A stretch of DNA of 64,000 nt from Kiloniella majae (GCF_002118315.1 NZ_MTSZ01000001.1:372001-436000), one strand, 5' to 3'; positions 17,152-25,856 are shown, counted from the stretch's first letter. Numbers and translations: made by a program. The notes: generated from the sequence alone by a model not told the origin.

Positions 17152-18162
17152 CTAAGCTACTTTTTGGCCTGAAAATAATTGTTGGTAAGCGAACAACGAT
17201 GCCGCCCCACCCGTATGAATAAAGACAACATTCTCGCCTTTTTTCAAAACTCCCTGACGTATCAAGCCAATCATACCAGCCATCCCCTTACCAGAGTAAA
17301 CCGGATCAAGAAAAATACCTTCTTGCTGAGCAACAATCGAAATTGCTTCAATCATGCTGTCTGTTGGTTGGCCATAGCCAGACCCAACATAATCATCATG
17401 CGCTTTTACCATATCGATTGCTAATTCTGTTTTAGTTCCAATAAGTTCAGCAGTCGCAGCAGCCAATTTATGAACATTCGCGATTTGCGCATCACGTTTA
17501 GCACGAACAGAAATACCAATGACATCAATAGGCGCGCTCATTGCGTGAAGGCCAGCCAAAATCCCAGCTTGCGTTCCGGCACTACCAGTTGCGTGAACAA
17601 TCTTGTCAATTTTCAAATTAGTGCTATCAGCTTGATAAATTAGTTCTTCAGTTGCATTAGCATACCCCAGTGCGCCAATTGTATTTGAACCACCACCAGG
17701 AATAAAATATGGCTTCTTACCCTTTTCACTCAAGCTGTCGGCTAGAGACAGAGCCTCGGCATTCATATCTGCACCATTAGAGCGGAAATCATATTCACAC
17801 TTCAGGATATCATCTAACAGAACATTGCCCGCAGCTTCATAACCATCACCCATGTTTTCGACACGACGTTCTAAAAGTGCATGACACTCCATACCAACAA
17901 CTCTTGCTGCAGCGGCGGTTTGACGAACATGATTAGATTGTGTAGCCCCCTGTGTAACCAATGTGTCTGCTCCCTTAGCAAGAGCGTCAGCAACGAGGAA
18001 TTCCAACTTACGTGTTTTATTACCACCAGTTGCCAAACCGGTACAATCATCTCGCTTGATATAAATATCAGGGCCACCTAATGATTTCGTTAGGTTTTCT
18101 AGCTTTTCAAGCGGGGTAGGAAAGTGACCAAGTTTAATTCGGGGAAAGCGGGCAAGATGCAT
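17152..18162 (-). CDS. cuyA: L-cysteate sulfo-lyase CuyA (D-cysteine desulfhydrase family)
   Basis: This 336-residue PLP enzyme of the ACC deaminase/D-cysteine desulfhydrase family probably splits L-cysteate into pyruvate, sulfite and ammonium. The PLP lysine is K49 in TGGNKTRKLEFL; QGATQSNHVRQTAA, PGGGSNTIGALGY and VFIHTGGAASLFAY are family hallmarks. The TGLATGG and GPDIYIKRDDC wording fits the CuyA type better than DcyD, whose equivalent reads differently; D-cysteine activity remains possible. It is first in a five-gene minus-strand operon with an alpha/beta hydrolase and a ProXVW-like transporter, and faces a LysR gene. No sulfite exporter or dehydrogenase is visible nearby. Confidence 0.78.
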   Translation of the reverse strand: MHLARFPRIKLGHFPTPLEKLENLTKSLGGPDIYIKRDDCTGLATGGNKTRKLEFLVADALAKGADTLVTQGATQSNHVRQTAAAARVVGMECHALLERRVENMGDGYEAAGNVLLDDILKCEYDFRSNGADMNAEALSLADSLSEKGKKPYFIPGGGSNTIGALGYANATEELIYQADSTNLKIDKIVHATGSAGTQAGILAGLHAMSAPIDVIGISVRAKRDAQIANVHKLAAATAELIGTKTELAIDMVKAHDDYVGSGYGQPTDSMIEAISIVAQQEGIFLDPVYSGKGMAGMIGLIRQGVLKKGENVVFIHTGGAASLFAYQQLFSGQKVA

Positions 18163-18255
18163 TGTAGTACCGTTCTGTTTTTGATGTTGAGGTCGTTAAG
18201 AAGTCATACAAATGATAGAACGATGTTTAAAAAAATCTCCAATTCAAAGATTTCA

Positions 18256-18284
18256 TTAAGTTATTCCATTATTGCATAACTCAA
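18256..18284. promoter_or_regulatory. LysR-type binding site candidate between cuyA and lysR-type gene
   Basis: TTAAGTTAT and ATAACTCAA are near-perfect inverted arms (8 of 9) separated by 11 bases, in the middle of the divergent gap. The spacing and the T-N11-A core match LysR-type sites. It would let the regulator control both itself and the cuyA operon. Confidence 0.55.
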
Positions 18285-18320
18285 CAATTTCAATTAATTT
18301 GACTGCCTGAAAGGCATAAA

Positions 18321-19205
18321 GTGGATATAAATTGGTTAAGAGATTTTGTTTGTTTGGGCCGCACACTTAACTTTACACGCGCAGCAGATGAAAGAAATAT
18401 CACCCAATCAGCATTCAGCCGACGCATCAAGTCTCTTGAAAGTTGGATTGGTGTTCCCCTCGTTGATCGCGCAAACTTTCCTATCCGCCTGTCCCACGCT
18501 GGGGAACAATTTTTACCCGTCGCAAAAGAAGCCATTGTTCGTCTTAGTGAAGCCAGACAATCAATACGAGATCAAGATCAAGGGAACATCAAATTTGTAC
18601 GTTTTGCGGTTCTTCATACAATCTCTGTTCACTACCTGGCCCCTCGTATAGAAGAGCTTGAACAATCCATTCAAGATTTACGTATCCGGGTCATCTCAGA
18701 CAGCTTAAGTACATGCTGCCAACTTCTTGACGAAGCAGCGTGTGAGTTTTTGCTATGTTATCGTCATGCAGAAGTAAACCCGGTTTTGGACGAAGCAAAT
18801 TTTGCGCGTAAAGATATTCTAATCGATCAATTGGTACCTGTTGCGGAAAAAAATACAGCTATATTAAATAAATGGACTCTACCTGGTCAACGTAGCAAAA
18901 ATGTTCCTTATCTTGCATATGAAAGCAGTTCTTTTTTAGGCGAGGTCGTCGAACATATTATTGGCAAGAAATCAGCCCATCTGGATATACGCTATATGGA
19001 CGGACTGGTAGAAGCATTAAAACGTCGTTTGATAACCGGCGGGGGGATAGCCTGGATGCCTTATTCAGCAATTAAAACTGAATTAGAGGACGGCCAATTG
19101 ATTACCGTTGGGGATGAAAAATGGGAAACACCTCTCATATTATCACTCTATTGCGCACCAGATAAAATAGACACAATTGCAAAAGAAGTATGGAAGCAAT
19201 TCTAA
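18321..19205 (+). CDS. LysR family regulator (HypT-like), divergent from cuyA operon
   Basis: This 294-residue LysR regulator has a winged helix-turn-helix at residues 1-60 (NFTRAADERNITQSAFSRRI) and a ligand domain of the type seen in HypT, for example LLCYRHAEVNPVLDEA and GGGIAWMPYSAIKTELEDGQL. HypT senses hypochlorite in E. coli, but that specificity should not be assumed. The divergent position next to cuyA makes it the likely regulator of the sulfonate operon, like CuyR in other bacteria. Start is GTG at 18321. Confidence 0.87.
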   Translation: MDINWLRDFVCLGRTLNFTRAADERNITQSAFSRRIKSLESWIGVPLVDRANFPIRLSHAGEQFLPVAKEAIVRLSEARQSIRDQDQGNIKFVRFAVLHTISVHYLAPRIEELEQSIQDLRIRVISDSLSTCCQLLDEAACEFLLCYRHAEVNPVLDEANFARKDILIDQLVPVAEKNTAILNKWTLPGQRSKNVPYLAYESSSFLGEVVEHIIGKKSAHLDIRYMDGLVEALKRRLITGGGIAWMPYSAIKTELEDGQLITVGDEKWETPLILSLYCAPDKIDTIAKEVWKQF

Positions 19206-19281
19206 AATAAGTAATTAATAATATATCGATTTTAGCACTCCATTATATAATTCATTCAATTTCATACTTGTGAATTCCTAC

Positions 19282-19312
19282 TTGACCTCAAGTTAACTTG
19301 AAGATGTAGAAG
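19282..19312 (+). promoter_or_regulatory. SoxR-type promoter before tpm
   Basis: The -35 box TTGACC (19282-19287) and the -10 box TAGAAG (19307-19312) are exactly 19 bases apart, the long spacer of MerR-family promoters. The spacer holds CCTCAAGTTAACTTGAAG (19286-19303), which matches the SoxR box CCTCAAGTTAACTTGAGG at 17 of 18 positions. SoxR is a [2Fe-2S] MerR-family activator of redox-cycling drug responses. No soxR gene is seen in the window. Confidence 0.8.
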
Positions 19313-19345
19313 TTAGATGTATTCAACAAGAAGCTGGTAGAAATA

Positions 19346-19981
19346 ATGGAAGAAGATTTTTGGCATAACAGATGGCAAAACAATCAAATCGGGTTTCATG
19401 AAGCAAAGCCCAATCCAAGATTACTTGACTATTTTCACGAATTGGATTTAAAGCACAAAAGTCGGATCTTTGTTCCGTTATGCGGAAAAACGCTTGATAT
19501 TCAATGGTTACTGTCTCAAGGCCATCAGGTTGTTGGCGTAGAATTAAGCGATTTGGCCATAACACAGCTTTTCGCCAGTTTAAGTCTGGAGCCCGAAATC
19601 ACCCAATCGGGAGAACTGAAACATTATCATGCAAAGAACATTGATATCTTTGTCGGTAATTTTTTTGACTTAAAACCATCAATCCTTGGACATGTTGACG
19701 CTATTTATGACCGGGCGGCCCTTGTCGCTCTGCCAGAAGACATGCGGCAGAAATACGCAAAGAATCTAATAGAAATTACCAATAAAGCCCCACATTTATT
19801 GTTGACCTACAGTTACGATCAAAGTTTGACCAACGGGCCGCCTTTTTCCGTTGATCAGGATATGGTTCAAACCTACTATAGCGACCATTATACTATAAAT
19901 CTTCTTGGCTCAGAGCCTGTTCCAAACGGGTTACGTGGTCAATTTCCGTCAACACAAAGTGTATGGATACTAAAACCATGA
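19346..19981 (+). CDS. tpm: Thiopurine S-methyltransferase
   Basis: This 211-residue SAM-dependent methyltransferase transfers methyl groups to thiol or selenium/tellurium compounds. It matches bacterial TPMT throughout: the W-rich start (FWHNRWQNNQIGFHEA), RIFVPLCGKTLDIQWLLSQG (SAM-binding loop) and GHVDAIYDRAALVALPEDMR. The gene has a SoxR-type promoter and is translationally coupled (ATGA) to a small monooxygenase-like gene, hinting at induction by redox-active or xenobiotic compounds. Confidence 0.93.
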   Translation: MEEDFWHNRWQNNQIGFHEAKPNPRLLDYFHELDLKHKSRIFVPLCGKTLDIQWLLSQGHQVVGVELSDLAITQLFASLSLEPEITQSGELKHYHAKNIDIFVGNFFDLKPSILGHVDAIYDRAALVALPEDMRQKYAKNLIEITNKAPHLLLTYSYDQSLTNGPPFSVDQDMVQTYYSDHYTINLLGSEPVPNGLRGQFPSTQSVWILKP

Positions 19982-20286
19982 TTGCCCGTATCTGGACTGC
20001 ACGTTTCGATCTTGCAAAATCTGATACTCTGAAAGCCTATGCTGACAGTAAATCACTCCCCTTCCTGAGCAGCGTCAAAGGAAATTGCGGCGTTCTCTTC
20101 CTCACCCACGAAGATGAATGGCAAACCATTACCTTCTGGCACAATGAAGCCGACTATCTAGCCATGGAATCTGACCCGGCCTACCAAGCGCTCAATCAAG
20201 GTATCTTAAACATTGATGCCATCAAGGAAGTCATTAGCGTTAAGATATTTAACGTCGATGCATCAAAAGGTGTCGCAGACCTCTAA
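19978..20286 (+). CDS. Small antibiotic-biosynthesis-monooxygenase-like protein
   Basis: This 102-residue protein has the single beta-alpha-beta-beta-alpha-beta unit of dimeric ABM-type proteins, with IARIWTARFD at the start and the EDEWQTITFWHNEADYLAMES core. Members include quinol monooxygenases and heme-degrading enzymes; the substrate is unknown. The start at 19978 overlaps the tpm stop by four bases; an earlier in-frame ATG would overlap more. Sharing a SoxR-type promoter with tpm suggests a role in dealing with redox-cycling aromatics. Confidence 0.8.
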   Translation: MIARIWTARFDLAKSDTLKAYADSKSLPFLSSVKGNCGVLFLTHEDEWQTITFWHNEADYLAMESDPAYQALNQGILNIDAIKEVISVKIFNVDASKGVADL

Positions 20287-20328
20287 CCCTGGTCAAAGTC
20301 TTTAACATCCGTCATAAATCATCCCAAC

Positions 20329-20346
20329 CGACCGGCGGGTCGTTTT
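20329..20346 (+). terminator. Terminator after the tpm operon
   Basis: A short GC-rich stem CGACC / GGTCG with a 4-base loop is followed directly by TTTT, about 45 bp after the stop of the monooxygenase-like gene. Confidence 0.6.
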
Positions 20347-20373
20347 CATCTTCAAGATCAAATTAGGCAGCTT

Positions 20374-21195
20374 ATGGAAACATGGTACTACTGGGCAGAT
20401 AATCAGGAATTTGGCCCTGTCACAAAGCTGGAACTCTACAAGCTATTCAAAACAAATGTCATTGCGGGCTATAGCTTTGTGCGCCCACAAAACAGTGACG
20501 CATGGCTTTCCTATAAAGAGCTGAAAATACGCAGAAGTGATTTCACTTGGGAAGAATTAAACGAAAAAAAGCTCAACAATACGATCCCGGTTGTAACTAC
20601 ATCAGAAAATATCAGCGATGCCAACACAGACGATGTCTGGAACGACTTCTCACCACATCCCTGGAGAAGAAGTTTTGCTCGCTGGATCGATATATCAATT
20701 TATGCGAACCTGATATTCTCACCTGCGATAACTGGCTTTTCGCCAGATGATCTGAACGATTTAATGCAGCATCCTACCATCGCCGAATTGCTCGTAATTT
20801 TGATTATTATACCAATGCTCTTTCTTGGTTTTGTTGCCTTCTTGAATGCAATTTCAACCGGAATCTTGGGTACAACAATTGGCAAGTATCTTCTTGGTGT
20901 AAAAGTCCTGACCAAAGATCATTTGCCACTTTCCATGAAACATGCAACAAAACGCGAAACCTTGGTTTTCATCAAGGGCTTTGCACTAGGGCTACCTGTT
21001 TTATCACTAATTACACAGATGTACGGGTACTTTGACCTCACGATGGATAAAGCGACCTCATGGGATAAAAGCATGGACACCGTCATTGTTCACAGAGAAA
21101 ACAACGGCCTTCAACTTGTGATCTGTATTATTGCAATCGGCCTGTACCTATACTCCGCTCTAAGCCCCTATCCATATCATATAGCTTGGTTTTGA
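20374..21195 (+). CDS. GYF_2 domain plus RDD family membrane protein
   Basis: This 273-residue protein fuses an N-terminal GYF_2-like domain (residues 3-55; WYYWADNQEFGPVTKLEL, with the WYY and GPV hallmarks) to an RDD membrane domain (about 90-220; PWRRSFARWIDISIYANL, where Arg and Asp pair, then GTTIGKYLLGVKV). GYF_2 is thought to bind proline-rich partners; the RDD part forms membrane helices and is often found in transporters or sensors. A final hydrophobic segment lies near residues 250-268. Function unknown. Confidence 0.85.
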   Translation: METWYYWADNQEFGPVTKLELYKLFKTNVIAGYSFVRPQNSDAWLSYKELKIRRSDFTWEELNEKKLNNTIPVVTTSENISDANTDDVWNDFSPHPWRRSFARWIDISIYANLIFSPAITGFSPDDLNDLMQHPTIAELLVILIIIPMLFLGFVAFLNAISTGILGTTIGKYLLGVKVLTKDHLPLSMKHATKRETLVFIKGFALGLPVLSLITQMYGYFDLTMDKATSWDKSMDTVIVHRENNGLQLVICIIAIGLYLYSALSPYPYHIAWF

Positions 21196-21204
21196 GCTCT
21201 AAGC

Positions 21205-21696
21205 TCACTCGACGAGAACAGCCGTCTTGCGTTCATCTGTATCCATCGGTTCAAAAATCGTTTCACAGAAATCAAAGATCTCGCGAGAGACTTCGAATTG
21301 AAAGGTTTCTGTCTGAGCTTCATTACGATGGTTCACACGATCCCACCTGGTCTCTTTATCCACATCCAGATAGTGCACTTGAAATTCACAGCCATGATCT
21401 TTCAGAAAATCAGCGACCCTTTCACGCTGACTTTTGGCAAAAAACCCTAAATCGAGAATAACAGAAATGCCCTTGCTTACGACTTTAAGCGTTTCTGCAA
21501 GCTGTTGACTTTCACACCGCTGCGTTCGCTCCAGCGCCCATGAATATAGCGGCGGATCGGGCATATCCATAAAGAACAGGGTCTTCATCCACTCATCAAC
21601 AGAAAATATAATCGCGTTCTCACGTTTGGCTAACTGCGCCGCATAGGTACTTTTGCCCGCACCGGTATTCCCGACAATTAAATAAACACACGCCAA
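21205..21696 (-). CDS. Small P-loop ATPase/kinase-like protein
   Basis: This 163-residue cytoplasmic protein has a Walker A motif GNTGAGKST at residues 9-17, then SVDEWMKTLF and a Walker B-like ILDLGF, matching the AAA_33/zeta-toxin-like small kinase group. It probably phosphorylates a small molecule, but the substrate is unknown. Start is a TTG at 21696, chosen because AGGAG lies eight bases upstream; the ATG nearby is out of frame. It converges with the RDD gene, with nine bases between stops. Confidence 0.82.
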   Translation of the reverse strand: MACVYLIVGNTGAGKSTYAAQLAKRENAIIFSVDEWMKTLFFMDMPDPPLYSWALERTQRCESQQLAETLKVVSKGISVILDLGFFAKSQRERVADFLKDHGCEFQVHYLDVDKETRWDRVNHRNEAQTETFQFEVSREIFDFCETIFEPMDTDERKTAVLVE

Positions 21697-21872
21697 TTCA
21701 TAGGCTCCTATTTCTTTTTAGATTAATCTCTGCAGATCAGGACTTTCACCTAAACATTGAGATGGCTTTCATTTTGATAACGATAGAGCATGCTATAATG
21801 TTATAATCCAGATTATTTCGATCAAGCTCGCATGATTTCTGTCTCGAATAATTTCTATCAGGGGAATTACGT

Positions 21873-22913
21873 TTGTCTCATTTAACCGCATCCAGAGTAC
21901 GCCTGTTCCTTATTCTCGTTTTTCTATCTGTCCTTGTGGGTTTTGCGGAAACATATGATCACTATACGCTTCATGAACCACCCAAAGACAATCTGACAGT
22001 TACCTTTGTTCGAGGAGGGTTAACCTGGCTGTTTGGAAGCTCTCTCTTATGGGCCTTCGAGATTTTTTTTGTCCCCAGTCAGTACGGCGTTTTCTTAAGA
22101 AAAATGTCCATTGTTTCAGCGATTTTCATCAAATCACTTGTCGTCGTTTGTATCGTTATGCTCACGGCCATTTTTAGTGGTTACGCCTTTCATGGCCGAT
22201 TTAATTTAGAGTTTTTTACCGAAGCCCATTATATCCGGGTTCTGATCATTGTGGGTATCCTCTTTATCGCCCTGCAAACAGCAACACAGGTCATACGGAT
22301 TGTAGGCGCGCGCGCCCTGATTAACATCCTGCTCGGGAAATACAGGCAACCTGTTCAGGAAAACAGGATCTTTATGTTTTTGGATATTGTTGGATCAACC
22401 ACGCTAGCCGAAAGGCTTGGTGATCTGGGTGTTCAGCATATGATCAATGAATTCTTTTTCGACATCACAGAACCTATTTTGGAACACGGCGGCGAAATTC
22501 ACCGTTATATCGGTGATCAGGTCATCGTTACTTGGCCCCTAAGTGCTGGCACAGCAAATATAAGAGTTATTCAATGCTGCTTTGCGATCAACCGCCTCAT
22601 TAATGTCAAAGCCCAAAAATACGAGAAAAAATTCGGATTTGTTCCCGGTTTCCGTATCGGACTTCATGGTGGTCCTGTGGTCATCGGTCATTGTGGAGAT
22701 CAGAAGCAGGAAATTTCATATTTTGGCGATACAATAAAAACGGCGGCGCGTATTGAACAGCAATGTAAAGTCCTGGATTGCCCCCTGATCATTTCGTCAG
22801 AGCTTCTAAACCGTATCAGTCTGCCTAAAGATTACATTGCACAGCACCTCTCTACTGTGCAGTTAAGAGGGCGTCAGGAAGAAACGGAGCTCTTTACCAT
22901 CAAGGCCATTTAG
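21873..22913 (+). CDS. Membrane-bound class III adenylate/guanylate cyclase
   Basis: This 346-residue protein has about four membrane segments in residues 1-140 and a class III nucleotide cyclase domain from about 165. Key features are FLDIVGSTTLAERLG (metal-binding Asp), HRYIGDQVIVTW (the GDxxV loop), and the Gly/Arg-rich GFRIGLHGGPVVIG with the YFGDTIKTAARIEQ segment. It should make cAMP or cGMP; the residues deciding between them cannot be read with certainty. Start is TTG at 21873 after AGGGGAA. A second cyclase is encoded at 61775. Confidence 0.85.
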   Translation: MSHLTASRVRLFLILVFLSVLVGFAETYDHYTLHEPPKDNLTVTFVRGGLTWLFGSSLLWAFEIFFVPSQYGVFLRKMSIVSAIFIKSLVVVCIVMLTAIFSGYAFHGRFNLEFFTEAHYIRVLIIVGILFIALQTATQVIRIVGARALINILLGKYRQPVQENRIFMFLDIVGSTTLAERLGDLGVQHMINEFFFDITEPILEHGGEIHRYIGDQVIVTWPLSAGTANIRVIQCCFAINRLINVKAQKYEKKFGFVPGFRIGLHGGPVVIGHCGDQKQEISYFGDTIKTAARIEQQCKVLDCPLIISSELLNRISLPKDYIAQHLSTVQLRGRQEETELFTIKAI

Positions 22914-22984
22914 TCATATCAACAGTATCAGTACCTTATCAAAATCGGATACCGCAACCAATACATGAGAAATCATTCCCCCCC

Positions 22985-23036
22985 TGATACACATGATACA
23001 CATGATACACATGATACACATGATACACATGATACA
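22985..23036 (+). repeat. 9-bp tandem repeat (TGATACACA, about 5.8 copies)
   Basis: The unit TGATACACA is repeated without interruption five times and then partially (TGATACA) between the cyclase and the DUF2157 gene. The copies are identical, which suggests recent slippage or strong selection. It lies 87 bp before the next gene start, so it could act on that promoter or be a phase-variable spacer; a structural function is unproven. Confidence 0.95.
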
Positions 23037-23122
23037 AAATCCCAATTGACCTCGCATAAACAACCACAGATGATAAAAGCGTAAACATCCAGATATCAGT
23101 CAGATAATCATGTTGGAAAGCA

Positions 23123-24181
23123 ATGAGTACGACGGATCAAATTGTCCCCCCACAGCAATCGCTGGATCAAATTCCGGCAAACCGTGCTCTGGTTGATCAA
23201 CTCTATAGCCATGGGAAGATCAGCAAAGAAGCCAGAATTGAAGCCCTGCAACAGCTTATCCCTCATACGCAGTGGGTCATTTGGGCTTCGCGACTACTAC
23301 TTGGCCTTGGGGTCTGTTTAATCTTATCTGGTGTGGTTTATTTCTTTGCCTTTAACTGGGCCAAGCTGTTACCTGCCCATAAGTTAGGGGGTGTTCAGTT
23401 TGCCATCATTGCCAGTATTATCAGTGCCTGCGTCTGTAGCCTGAACCGCCTTTCCGGTCAGCTCTCTTTGATATCAGCAAGTGTTTTTGTCGGGATATTT
23501 CTCGCCGTTTTTGGACAGATTTACCAAACAGGGGCCGATGCCTATCAGCTTTTCATGGTCTGGTCTCTGTTAATCCTAGGCTGGACGATCCTGTCCAAAT
23601 TTGCCGCTCATTGGGTTCTTTGGCTTGTGATCTTTAATGTCTTTTTAGGTCTTTGGTGGGATCAGGTTGTTATTGCCCGGTCATTAGTAGAGCACGACTG
23701 GACACTCTTAATCCTGCCGTTTCTCGCATCTCTCAACGGCCTAGTCCTTTGTATACGCGAATTCTTAACACAAAAACCGTCTTACTCTTGGCTTGCCCCC
23801 AAATGGACCCGCTGGATTATTCTTATCCCGATCCTCATTGCTTTGAATATCCCGATTGTCCTGCTAATCGTTGATATTGATCAGGCTTATGACGGTGTGT
23901 TTATTGGCTCATTTATCGGCGTAATCGGACATATCTGTGTTTATGTCTATTACCGCAAAATCGTCAAGGATATCTGGTCATTGGCGGCGGTCATCATTTC
24001 AACGTTGGTTATTGTTGAGACCCTTGCCATAAGAGCTTTATTAGACATGCTCTGGGACGAAGAAGAACTTGGTCTTTTACTTATGGGTATTGCCTCTATC
24101 GGCATTATCACAGGATTTACCATGTACCTGAGATACCTGACCCAAGCGCTGAAAGAAGACACGGGGACCTCAAATGCCTAG
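23123..24181 (+). CDS. DUF2157 membrane protein
   Basis: This 352-residue protein starts with a cytoplasmic arm (residues 1-55; LVDQLYSHGKISKEARIEAL) and then shows about ten membrane segments, the layout of DUF2157 proteins. LSGVVYFFAFNWAKLLPAHKL is typical of the first segment, where the conserved N-W appears. It forms a run with the DUF4401 gene (8-base overlap) and the GDYXXLXY gene, a known conserved trio of unknown function in the membrane. GGAAAG precedes the ATG. Confidence 0.9.
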   Translation: MSTTDQIVPPQQSLDQIPANRALVDQLYSHGKISKEARIEALQQLIPHTQWVIWASRLLLGLGVCLILSGVVYFFAFNWAKLLPAHKLGGVQFAIIASIISACVCSLNRLSGQLSLISASVFVGIFLAVFGQIYQTGADAYQLFMVWSLLILGWTILSKFAAHWVLWLVIFNVFLGLWWDQVVIARSLVEHDWTLLILPFLASLNGLVLCIREFLTQKPSYSWLAPKWTRWIILIPILIALNIPIVLLIVDIDQAYDGVFIGSFIGVIGHICVYVYYRKIVKDIWSLAAVIISTLVIVETLAIRALLDMLWDEEELGLLLMGIASIGIITGFTMYLRYLTQALKEDTGTSNA

Positions 24182-25343
24182 TCCAGAGACAATTCAACAT
24201 CAAGAACAAATGTCCGCAGCAGATCTTGTTAGCTTTCTGATGAACAAGAAGCTGATTACTGCCCCCGATGATATCAACAGCTTCATTCAGGATCAGGAAC
24301 AGAACCCGGACATTCCAGTTTATCTGAAAATTCTATCAGGCATCGGGGCCTTTATCGCCTCTATCTGCTTTATTGGCTTTCTAGTCCTGATCGAGGTTAT
24401 CAGCTTTAACAACACAGTGGGTGCCTTGACGACAGGCGTTCTCTTTATTGCGGGGGCAATCGGGCTTTACACTGTCACATACGATGACAATACAACGGGT
24501 AAAAACTTCTTCCTACAGGTTTCCTTTGCCTTGATGGGAACGGGAAAATTCCTTTTTATTTTCGCAACGGTAGAATGGTTCGGCGAAAGCTTGCTTGTTA
24601 TTGCCCTGTCTTCTTTCCTCATCACCGCCCTGACCTATCCTTTCTATCGACTGCATGTTGAACGCTTCATGTCATCTTGCGGGGTATTGATTGTTATGCT
24701 GCTCAATATCCTCTGGGAAGATCATCTTATCTTACCAACAGACATCGCCTTTAACCTGTTCATGCTGATCCAGCTTGTCGCTTCTGGCTGTCTTCTGCTT
24801 TCCCCCAGAATTCCAGCTTTCTTTCAACCTCTGTCACAAGCACTGATCGTTAGTCTTGCAATCTCGGTACTCTTTCTGTCATCCTATAACGAGTTTGATT
24901 ATCTCGGCAATCACCTCTTTATCTCTCCCTTTATCAGTAACATCTTGCTTGCTCTTGCCCTGACCCTCTTGATTATCTGGGCAGCTGGCGGAAAGGAATA
25001 CATAAAACGCGAGCCCGTTATTGCCGGCATTATCGGTAGTGTCTTTCTCGCGATCCTCTCGGCGCCGGGCATTCTCTTGTCACTTGGCCTGATGATTTTT
25101 GGTTACGCCCGTCACGACAGGCTCTTCACCTTGTTTGGCTTCCTTCTGTTGCCCGTTTTTCTTTGGCTTTATTATTATAATCTCGACATTACACTGCTCG
25201 AAAAATCAATTGTTCTGGTTGCCAGTGGTGGCATCATGATTGCCGGAAAGTTCTATTTAAAACTCAGGGGATGGGATCGCGCTGCCCCCCAGATCCCAAA
25301 GGAAGATAGAAATACAGCCAAAGGAGACACATCATGCGACTGA
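24174..25343 (+). CDS. DUF4401 membrane protein
   Basis: This 389-residue protein has a short cytoplasmic N-terminus and about eleven membrane segments ending near residue 365. The sequence around FGYARHDRLFTLFGFLLLPVFLWLYYY and the long hydrophobic blocks match DUF4401. It overlaps the DUF2157 gene by eight bases and the GDYXXLXY gene by ten, so the three are co-translated. The family's job is unknown; it is always seen with its two partners. Confidence 0.9.
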   Translation: MPSPETIQHQEQMSAADLVSFLMNKKLITAPDDINSFIQDQEQNPDIPVYLKILSGIGAFIASICFIGFLVLIEVISFNNTVGALTTGVLFIAGAIGLYTVTYDDNTTGKNFFLQVSFALMGTGKFLFIFATVEWFGESLLVIALSSFLITALTYPFYRLHVERFMSSCGVLIVMLLNILWEDHLILPTDIAFNLFMLIQLVASGCLLLSPRIPAFFQPLSQALIVSLAISVLFLSSYNEFDYLGNHLFISPFISNILLALALTLLIIWAAGGKEYIKREPVIAGIIGSVFLAILSAPGILLSLGLMIFGYARHDRLFTLFGFLLLPVFLWLYYYNLDITLLEKSIVLVASGGIMIAGKFYLKLRGWDRAAPQIPKEDRNTAKGDTSCD

Positions 25344-25816
25344 AAATCATGATTGGCCTGACGGTTATTATTCTTCTGGTCCTGAACTACAGCATATATA
25401 AAAAAGAAGAGATTATCGACAAGGGAGAGACCGTCTTGCTGGAATTGGCTCCGGTTGACCCGCGCTCGCTTATGCAAGGGGATTATATGCGCCTGCGTTA
25501 TGCCCTAGAAAACGATGCAGAGAATGATGCCGCAAACGCAACATCACCGGATGTAAAAAGCGGCTACATGGTTATCAGCGTCAACCCGCAACAAATCGCA
25601 AGCTTTGTCAGGTTTGATGACGAAACACCACTGGCTGATAACGAAAAACGCCTCTACTACCACAAAACCTATAGCAGGGTCAGAATTGTCCCGGACTCAT
25701 TCTTCTTTCAGGAAGGACATGCAGACCGTTATCAGAATGCCCGTTATGGCGTCTTTAAATTTGATGACAACGGTAACCACATTTTAACAGATCTGGTTGA
25801 TGAGCCAACCTCATAA
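25334..25816 (+). CDS. GDYXXLXY domain protein
   Basis: This 160-residue protein has an N-terminal membrane anchor (residues 5-20) and the signature GDYMRLRY at about residues 50-57, giving the family its name. The remaining part is predicted beta-rich and exported (YYHKTYSRVRIVPDSFFF). It is the third gene of the DUF2157/DUF4401/GDYXXLXY set and probably assembles with the two membrane proteins. Function unknown. Confidence 0.92.
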   Translation: MRLKIMIGLTVIILLVLNYSIYKKEEIIDKGETVLLELAPVDPRSLMQGDYMRLRYALENDAENDAANATSPDVKSGYMVISVNPQQIASFVRFDDETPLADNEKRLYYHKTYSRVRIVPDSFFFQEGHADRYQNARYGVFKFDDNGNHILTDLVDEPTS

Positions 25817-25856
25817 GCAAAGTGTCCCTGATCTGATTTTTTGGTACAGGGCCGGT

